Below, piece by piece: positions 1-9,500 of a DNA stretch of 60,000 nucleotides. Both the position numbers and the translations under genes were made by a program. The stretch is from the NCBI RefSeq assembly GCF_032854445.1, contig NC_088301.1:22191808-22251807 (forward strand), written 5' to 3'. Below the pieces are notes generated by a model. The model searched no databases. It saw only the letters and a list, made by a program, of their open reading frames with translations, and had not been told where the DNA came from. Source of the stretch: Liolophura sinensis (Eukaryota; Mollusca; Polyplacophora; Chitonida; Chitonidae). Within the stretch, counting starts at the first letter, position 1; the number at the start of each line of letters is the position of its first letter.

Positions 1-299
1 TGGCTAAAAGAGGTTTATGGTGTAGATCAGTTATCTGGAGACACCTTGCTTCCCACCAGTATATCATGTGTTCACCAGTATATATTAAAGTTGCCAAACA
101 TCTGTGATATATTTGTGGCGCTCCAGTTTCACCCTTAATATACATGACCTGGCACCATTATACTAGTGAAATACTCTTGAGTATTTTGTTATAACAATCA
201 AAAAAAAGATTAATTGATGTGTAAAAAAATTAATTTTTAAGATTGACATTTATAGAGTTTTAAAGGTAAGGTTTGACATGGTTGTTGATTTAATTCTAG
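1..299 (+). other. SASS6 intron, 5' part cut by the window
   Basis: Non-coding AT-rich sequence ending in a pyrimidine-rich tract and the acceptor TTCTAG just before the first SASS6 exon seen here. No other feature was recognised. Confidence 0.8.
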
Positions 300-569
300 G
301 ATTTAACAGATCGGAAATACAAATCTGAGGCAAACATTCGTGAACTGAAGTCTAAGCTGGGGTCACTGGAGGAGGAGCATCAGCGAGCCAAGCAGGAGAT
401 CCAGACGCTGCGCAAACAGAATGCTGCGCTCGACGGGGAGTACCACGAGCAGGAGAAGATCATCAACCAGCAGAGGATGAGGGTCGCTGTCCTGGAACAA
501 GAGGTCAAGGACAAGGAGCAGGTTATAGCAAGGTCATCTGATTTACTGGGCTCAGAGCAAGGCCAGAAG
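300..569 (+). CDS. SASS6: SASS6 exon (first in window), coiled coil
   Basis: 90 codons, phase 0 at both ends. Acceptor TTCTAG, donor AAG|GTAAAG. Encodes heptad-rich sequence beginning DLTDRKYKSEANIRELKSK and ending LGSEQGQK. Confidence 0.93.
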
Positions 570-3500
570 GTAAAGGGTTTGATTGCAATACGGCAGTTGT
601 GAGATTCAGTGGGACCAAATCATAGTGACGTCACTTTGTGTTGTGACATGAGAAAACTTCTGTTGCCTGAAAATTTAGTTTAGTGGATTTTTTGAATTCA
701 GTCAATTAAAGCAATCTTTTGTGAATAATTGTCAATATTGTATATATCTGCCAATGGTAAAATGCACTGATAGGCCTTTATAAGCCTGCAATCAAAATTC
801 GGATTTTCAAAAGAAGCAAATATTGCATGCCCCAAGGGCTCACTGTACATTTTCTGTGTTGATTTAAGAGTATGATCAGAAGGCTGGATGTGGTAATGTC
901 TTAAGGTCTTTTTTTTTGGTCGGAGTGTGGGGGGGAGTGAACTATAATTGAAGCAGTAAGTCCACTTAAGCGGTCAGTTTTTCATATTTTTTTTTAAATT
1001 TAATTTGGATACTTCTGTGAAAACAATATCAGATGACTGAAAAGCTTGAACATTTTTAATAAGCTGCAATCAGTAATTTACTGCGTTTGTAGTATGACTT
1101 TCCTGCTATGGTGAATTTTCTTGTGACTTCCAGAGGAAGTATGAAGAGGACCTTGAAGCCAAGCAGAAAGAGATAGGTCGTCTGGAGAGCAAGGTCAAGG
1201 CCATGTCAGAGGAACTGTTGAAGGGAAATGAGATTATAAAGAAATTGCAGGGAGAAATCAAGAACTATCACACTAAGGTAAAGACGATGGAATACAGCTA
1301 AGAAAGAATCTTTCATTCTTTCAAATGAAGTAGATGTTATAATATGAAATTGGAGTGTGTGTTGATAACAGGTACTAAGGAGCAATTCGCAGGTAAGCAG
1401 ATTGTTAAAATCACAACACTACGATGAGAAGTAGTAAATAAGGAGGCTATGGTAAAAGGAAGGAATCAAGGAATACAGTTCAAGGCTAAGTATTGAGCAG
1501 CATTTTTCAGTGAAAGGAAATTCAGTGTGTTCAGAAACCACAGAAGAATGGAGCAAAGAGAAATTATCATTATCATAAGGAATTCATATGAAAGGTTATG
1601 GAAAAAAGTCATGCAAAAGCTTTCACTGTGCTAGAGCTTGTCAGTACGGGATATGTTCTAGGTGTGTCTGATTTTTTATGTCAGTTTATATTTATACATG
1701 TAGGTAAAGGATGTTTAAAAAGTGCTGCAGACAGCTCTCTACTGCTGTCCCTGTAGCCGCCTACTTTGCATAGTTCTAACAATTGCTTTCAATTCAGCCA
1801 CCTACTTTTGAGCGCAGACCCTTTTCGCTAATTCTAAATGAAACCCTGTAGGTAACAAGCAGCTGGGTTGGTGATAATACTGTGTGTTCTGTCTTGTGTC
1901 ATGATAATACTGTGTGTTCTGTCTTGTGTCATGATAATACTGTGTGTTCTTTCTTGTGTCATGATAATACTGTGTGTTCTGTCTTGTCATGATAATACTG
2001 TGTGTTCTGTCTTGTGTCATGATAATACTGTGTGTTCTGTCTTGTATCATGATAACACTGTGTTCTGTCTTGTGTCATGATAATAATGTGTGTTCTGTCT
2101 TGTGTCATGATAATACTGTGTGTTCTGTCTTGTGTCATGATAACATTGTGTGTTCTGTCTTGTATCATGATAATAATGTGTGTTTTGTCTTGTCATGATA
2201 ACACTACATGTTCTGTCTTGTGTCATGATAATACTTTATGTTCTGTCTTGTGTCATGATAACACTTTGTTCTTTCTTGTGTCATGATAATGCTGTGTGTT
2301 CTGTCTTGTGTCATGATAATACTGTGTGTTCTGTCTTGTGATGATAACATTGTGTGTTCTGTCTTGTGTCATGGTAATAATGTGTGTTCTGTCTTGTCAT
2401 GATAATACTGTGTGTTCTGTCTTGTGTCATGGTCATGCTGTGTGTTCTTTCTTGAGTCATGATAATACTTTGTTCTTTCTTGTGTCATGATAATGCTTTA
2501 TGTTCTGTCTTGTGTCATGATAACACTGCATGTTCTGTCTTGTGTCATGATAATACATTGTTCTTTCTTGTGTCATGATAACACTGTGTGTTCTTTCTTG
2601 TGTCATGATAATAGTTTGTGTTCTGTCTTGTGTCAAGATAACACTGCATGTTCTGTCTTGTGTCATGATAATACTTTGTTCTTTCTTGTGTCATGATAAT
2701 ACTTTGTTCTTTCTTGTGTCATGATAATACTGTGTGTTCTTTCTTGTTTTATGGTAGCACTGTGTTCTTATCTCTTGGTAATACTGGTTTTTTTTTTCTT
2801 GTGTCATGATAATGCTGTGTGTTCTGCCTTGTGTCATGATAACACTTTGTGTTCCTGTGTCATGATAATACTGTGTTGTAATCTGTAATCTGTCTTGTCT
2901 CAACAGATCAAGCTGAGGAATCAAATTGCAACAGAGCAAGAGAAGCTTCTGAAGGAGAAAGATCAAGAACTGGAAACACTTCGTAAGGACCTGTCCGAAA
3001 CTAAGGAAACCCTGAAGAAGAAAACGGATGAGGTATCTAACAATCGATTCCCATTGTTGAATCATCATGTCAGAGTAAAGTGCCTGTATCTGATTTTGTT
3101 AACCATTCAAAGATCCTTGAATACTGTTAACTGTGGTTATGTAGAACATTGTCTTTACCAGAAACTGATGTCCGGATTATGAGATATAAACATTTATCGA
3201 ACCCAGGAGACCAGGAAAATGTTTTTTTTTCAAATAGTGTTGTGTTTTTGTTTTCAGGATGTTGTCTGAATTTTCCTTCTTGTTCTTTTTTGTGCCTGGG
3301 GCTTACAAGTGGCCATTGTTAATTTATTTCAGAAAATCTAAGTTTCAGAAAATGAATTCTTTCCAGATGTTGACCTGGGGCCAGTTACACCTGGGGTGTA
3401 TTAAGTGTATTAAAAGTTAGGTCAGGCTTAAATTTTGATATCAGTTTTATCCCGGTACAGAAGTAGTGGGACTTTAGACTAAAGTATGATGTATGATAGG

Positions 3501-6500
3501 GAAGATATTCCTATGGTTGTGCAACTTGTCTGTTCATTCAAAGAAAATGACTTGATAATACGATTAGTTTCTACAGCAAAATGCCTTCGAACAAACAGTT
3601 GCACATCCATAAAAACCTCTCCTTCTCATGTCATTTCCAACTTTTACTTAAATTTCACTGAAAGAGTCATGTCTGATGGTAAGACCAAGCTTAACTGCAT
3701 GTACGGTAAATGACGGAAACATTTGTGATGTCGGTTATTGTCGTTAACTTTCGCATCGGCTGAGTTAGCGGGAAGATGACAGATGTTGTTGATTGGCCCC
3801 CTGCCCATTTCATTACCCTGCATGACAGCTGTGGTCTCTACACCATGTGGTGTCAAGTCACTGACAGTGAGGTGTGCAGGTGTGCATTTTTAATTACACG
3901 CATGAATTAAATTGATCAAAGAATGTATCAAGTCAGACGATGACCATTACAAACCTGTAAATTCCAAACACTGTCTTGATCCATGGCCATGCCAAAAAAG
4001 GTATGTACAAATGCTTCAGAGTACACTGCAGACCTCGAAACGGCGAACGTACAATTGTTTGAGTAACGTGGAAGTCACACAGTTGCACCATTATCTTGTG
4101 AAAGGCTGTCTCTTTAATGCCCCCATCATGTAACAAATATTTATACACATGTATGGATTTAACGGAGAAATATCTTGTCACCAACCTCCCGTATAATTTG
4201 AATGAAGTATGTCACTCTTTGGGCACAGTTTGTTTTGTTACCATCGGAACTGTCCTTCTATTGGAGCATAGTTACCTTTTGCTTCCTGGGCCCCAGGAAA
4301 CACAGAAAACATACTCAAAGCAAGGTTTCCAAAAACTACCACGATTAACCGTGACCTGTTTTTGGTAGCACTGTGTGCGAGTCCGTCGTATAGGGAGTCA
4401 CACAGGATTTATCCGTGTTGTCGACACATTGGGAATTTGCACAACACTCACTGGCGACATATCAAAATGAAGTACATGTTTTATGATTACCGGCATAATT
4501 TATGCGTCGCCAGGGACAGGTATTTTTTTTTTGCCTTTCGTCCGCGTAAATCCTGCTGTCTACAGGTATAATAGACACGTGGAGATTTTGAGCCCTGCTG
4601 ATTGTAAGTTGTCACTTTAAACGCAGGTAGACATCATCTACTGGTAGTTTACAGGTAAGGATTTACGGGGTGCTAAGGTCTGTTATAACTTTGTACATGA
4701 AGAACTTTTAATGGATATTTGATATGCCACTCCACATGTACAAAGGTAAAGGGTGGTCACATTTAATCTCGTCATAAAATGGCAAGCACAAAACAATCAA
4801 GGTGCACCTTTTGTGAAGTAAGCCTATATGTACTAAATTCATGATGATTAAAACTGTGGAAAACATGGACTTTTGGTGGTAGGAGCATAGACTCCTTCTC
4901 AGTGATGAGGGCCAAGCAAAACAGCAACAAGTACCATTTTTTAAGTCTTTGGTACAAACCATCCCGGGCTTGATCCTAGCTTTCCTGATTTTGATCCTGG
5001 ACCTACTGACGTTGATGCTCCAGGTGCATGATACTTTTGTGAACTGCAGAATACACAAAGCTTTTTTTCTTGGCATTTTGATTTAGGAAATCAACAAATT
5101 TCCCCCAACTAATGAAATCTCAGACTGTTTGATGCCAGAAATGTGTGGAGTATGTGGTGATGGAAGGTTTATATCCTGTGATCTGTAGAAACCCTTTTAT
5201 GCTTGCAGAGTGAAAAGCTTAGCACAGACTTAAGAAATACAATGGAAAAATTGGAAGAGAGCAGACAGCTACTGAAAACTAATGAAAATGGTGAGTTGTG
5301 AAAATTTAACTGTTCCCTTTCATTCATACATATACCCTTCTTTTTTATTCAAAGTTTGATCTTGTTTTTTATTTTTATTTATTTATTTATTTTTGGGGGG
5401 GGGGGGGGGTTTCTTTTTTTCTTTTTTTTTGGTTTTTCTACTTTCTAGTGTAGAGAAAGGTCAAGTATCAACTGTACATTCCTGGATAATAAAGTACGTG
5501 GTGCAAAGCAATTGGTTGCCTTAGTATTCTATAATGAATGATTTCTGTGTTTGGCAGTGGGAGGAAGTGAGCATAAAAATAAACATAGATAGCTCGGGGG
5601 CTATGTTTTAGTTCTTATTCTTTATGTGTGGCGACATGTATTACCAAATCTGCCAGATGAATTTAGGAAGTACGGTTGCCGTACTTTCCTCGCGGAGAAA
5701 TCACAGTTTCTGAATAGAATGACGTCACAGCAAGTTAAAGTTTGGGCAGTGGAAAAAATGAAAAGCAAGGACTTAAGCGGGAAATTTTGGGAATCCTGTT
5801 GTCATGTAAGAATATATACAACTTGTGTCTGCTTTGGTTTCCTCAGAGCATGGCCAGTTTACATTGAAGGTTGTGTTTGGCAGTATCGTGCTATAGTAAA
5901 AGGATTGCAGGTTTCTCACAAGATCGTTAACATTGTGGACGAATGAATTGTTCAGCCTGATTATTATCTCAAAAGAAGAAAAAAAACTACTTAAAAAGTA
6001 CAATCTGCCCTGATTGTTAACAATACTCACAAGGAAGTTTATGTTTAATTGTTAAAAAAAACAAAACTGCCGGTACATATCACAGGCTTACCTAATACGT
6101 TGCAAGAATACTACATGTACGAAATAGAAAAATGTATTGCAAAAATGTCAAAGAGACACATTTTAATGACAAATGGAAAAGTTTCTATTTGACAACATAT
6201 TTCGAATACAGCAGTTATTGAAGCAGGAGTGAAGTATGTGTCGGAGGAAAGACCACTAAACACTGTCCATAAAAATATATGGTTCGATATATTTTCTTTA
6301 AATTTTGCATGCTACATTTTCCTTTAATGACAATATTAGGATCAGTGACCTCACATCATTTTTTTTTTTTTTGCCTTACACAAGCTGCTAGATTTCATCA
6401 GTCTAATTACATATTAATTTATTTGAATGGTGTTTTACGCCATCCTCCAAGAATATCCGGGGGGAAACACACGACCATCCGCATTAATGGAGACATTCCC

Positions 6501-9500
6501 TGAATAAACCTTGAAACGAGTTACGGATTAGCCAGAGGGATTTGAAAAAAAAAGCATTAGTAGCATATATGTGTTAGATAATTCAGCTATAAATTGTCTT
6601 CTGATTTGTGGAAAATGATAAAGGAAGTAGAGAGGGAAAAAACAACAGTTCAGTCTTATTTCTAGGCCATGTATACAATGGCTGCTGTTCACTGATAATA
6701 GATCTTAAAGGTCTTCAAATTTCACTCTTACTCTTTCACATGATTTATGTTGTATGTAACATCATCTGCACTGGTGCTGCAAACATTTGTATGTAAAAAG
6801 AAAAAAAAATTCTGTTTTTCTTACTCGGCTTCTTCTCTGTTACAGTTATCCAATGGTTGAATAAGCAGATCAATGACACACAGATTACACACAGGCAGAC
6901 GGGAACATTCGAGATGCCGGCTGTCAACAACTTCAGGCATACATCAGGAATGGTAAGACCTTCAGCACACATGCTTTCAGTGTCAAGTCCCATAGTGGTC
7001 ATTGTGAGCAGGAGATCTTTGTTCAAGCCCCAGTCTGGTCATACTTCAGATTTTAAAATGAGCAACCATGGCCAAAAGTATAAGTGGGATAGGCCAAGCA
7101 CTGGTCAGGCCATCCTTAAAAAATTCTTCTGTGGGCCTGAGAAAAATATGGCAGTCAGGTAGGGAATCCTTGCTTTCTTATTCAGAGTAATGAAAAAATA
7201 TAGAGATTTCAAAGAAATTAACAAGGAGAAAAAAAATTTGAAAAAAAACAAAACTCCTGTCAAAATCTCAATAAGAACTTCATGGAGTGAAGGTCCCCTT
7301 TTGTATGGTCCACCGGGCAACATCCAACGAACATATGTTTAATGATGGCTTCAACCCAGTATCAGTGTACTGTAACCAGGTGATGTGGCTGGTCAGGTGT
7401 TGCCAGCATTTTAATACTCTAAATGCTTAGGCACTGGGAATAGGATATTATTTTGAAAGCATGGTTAAAACACACAAACGCTGGATAAATAATTGCTGTA
7501 TGCTTGATTTCAGAGGCCTAGACAAAGCATTACAGGAAATGCTCTAGGTATTTTTATGCAGTACTTTAGAACTACACTAACCAATGGTTTCATGGCAGTG
7601 AAATTTGTAGCAAACATTACCATTCATTCTGGCCCCCTTGTGGCAACTCCATAAGTCAACTTTCCTACATTATTTCTTGTTAATTATTTTGGATTTATAA
7701 CTCACTCCAAACAATGTGACAAGATTGATTTAAGTGAAACTTTTTGAAAGCTCTTGCTGTTTCATCAGCACCTGATTAAAGTCAGGAAGTTTGTATGATA
7801 CCTTATGAAGGACAGTTGTTTACTCTGGGCATTTTTTTTAGCTCAAGAACATGACTGCCTTCATACAAGTGAACTATTCTTGAATAAGGCATTCAATACC
7901 AATATAATCACGAGGTTCAAGCTTTGCCACCATATATTGTTCAGAGACATTTTGTGATGTGCAAGTGGCTACATAATTCTTCTATTTTTTTTAAGACAGA
8001 TATGAGTTGTGCGGAAAGAAAGGAATTAAATTTTTCTCACAGTATTTTTCAAAAGTAAAGATATGAAAATATTGTTCATTAGATGGACTAACCATGTGAA
8101 GAAAAAAAGAAACTAAATATTACTGCTACAGTTACATGTATATTTGCTGAAAAGAGCTGACCAGGTGTCCCAAAAATTAGAAGAAAAAGGGTAATCAGGC
8201 TACTTTGTGGTGAGGAGACACTTTGTTATATACAGGTAGCTAATGATTTTTTGAGTGGATTGGAGTTTAACGATGAACTCAGGTAGCTAATCAGTTGACT
8301 TTGTGATATACAGGTAGATAATAAGGTGATTACCTTTCAGCACAATTACAGTGTGTCCAGCTATGGCTCTGTGCGAACCTCAGTCCCCTCTGAGGGGCCC
8401 GGTGGGGGACACTACCCTGGCGCAATACAGCACCCTTACCACCCCCCTCCTAACAGACATGCTCAAGTGAGTACCATTGTTGTCTCAAAGGGCAAGTGTT
8501 TTGATAACCTAGGAACTTAAATATAGGTGACTGTTGGAAATTCCGGGATTCCCCACACTCACTGGTCCTAGGAACTTGAATATTAGCCTCAGGTGGCTAT
8601 TTCAACTCCTTTCTTTATACTGGGCTGGCTGAGTATCATAGCCACAGCAGGAGCCAATGATAAACTGTACATCCATTTCACGCCAATAAATTTTTTTCTG
8701 AATGATCTGTGCAGTCCAACAGAGATGTCAACTGTGTCGCAAAATCCCACGATTATTTCACTTGGTAATGACACGGAAGACCCAAATTCACGCCATAGTC
8801 ATCGCCAAAAGCAACAGCCATTTTCAGTTATGCTTCTTGACAATGTTGTTATTTCTGAATGGCGCGTGCACGTTAAAATAAAAGAAAGCTAAATACTAAG
8901 GAAGGTTCATCATACAGATAACTGAAAACTATGCATAAAAATAGTTTCATTTATTTTTTCAGATTTTTGTAAGAGTGTTGAAAGACATTCAAATATTTGA
9001 TTACTATGGTGGGCTGTAAGAGCCATACTGACGATATCCAGGAACTCTGACGTCACATCACCTTTTTTTAACCTGATGTTTACCAGAAAGAAGGAAATTT
9101 GGAGAACATTATTTCAGTAATCTTTTACTCATGGGTAAGGAGAGTTATTCCAACATTCAGTGTCGCGTTTAGAGTTGGAAAAACTTCCTGTGACATCAGA
9201 GTTCCTGAACTCTGAAAGTATGGTCCATAGGGCCCACCATAGAATTCAGATGTTTGAATGCCTTTGATTCTTCTCACAAAAATGTAAGAAAATAAAAGGA
9301 AATATATTTATGCATAGTTTTAAGTGGCGTATTTAAAGATGCCTACTTCAATTTTTAGAGGTCTTTTCCTTTAAGCCTGAAAAGACGAACCTAATGGCTG
9401 CTTCGTTTTCAAATGGGTTGAGGTGTCGTGAATACAGGGCTAATGTGACATTAACGAATAGATTATACCTGGGATGTTGCATGCGCGGGAGAGCTGAGAG

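Noticed and set aside
1868-2890. CRISPR-like array
   Set aside because: Repeats are contiguous 30-bp units without unique spacers, inside a eukaryotic intron.
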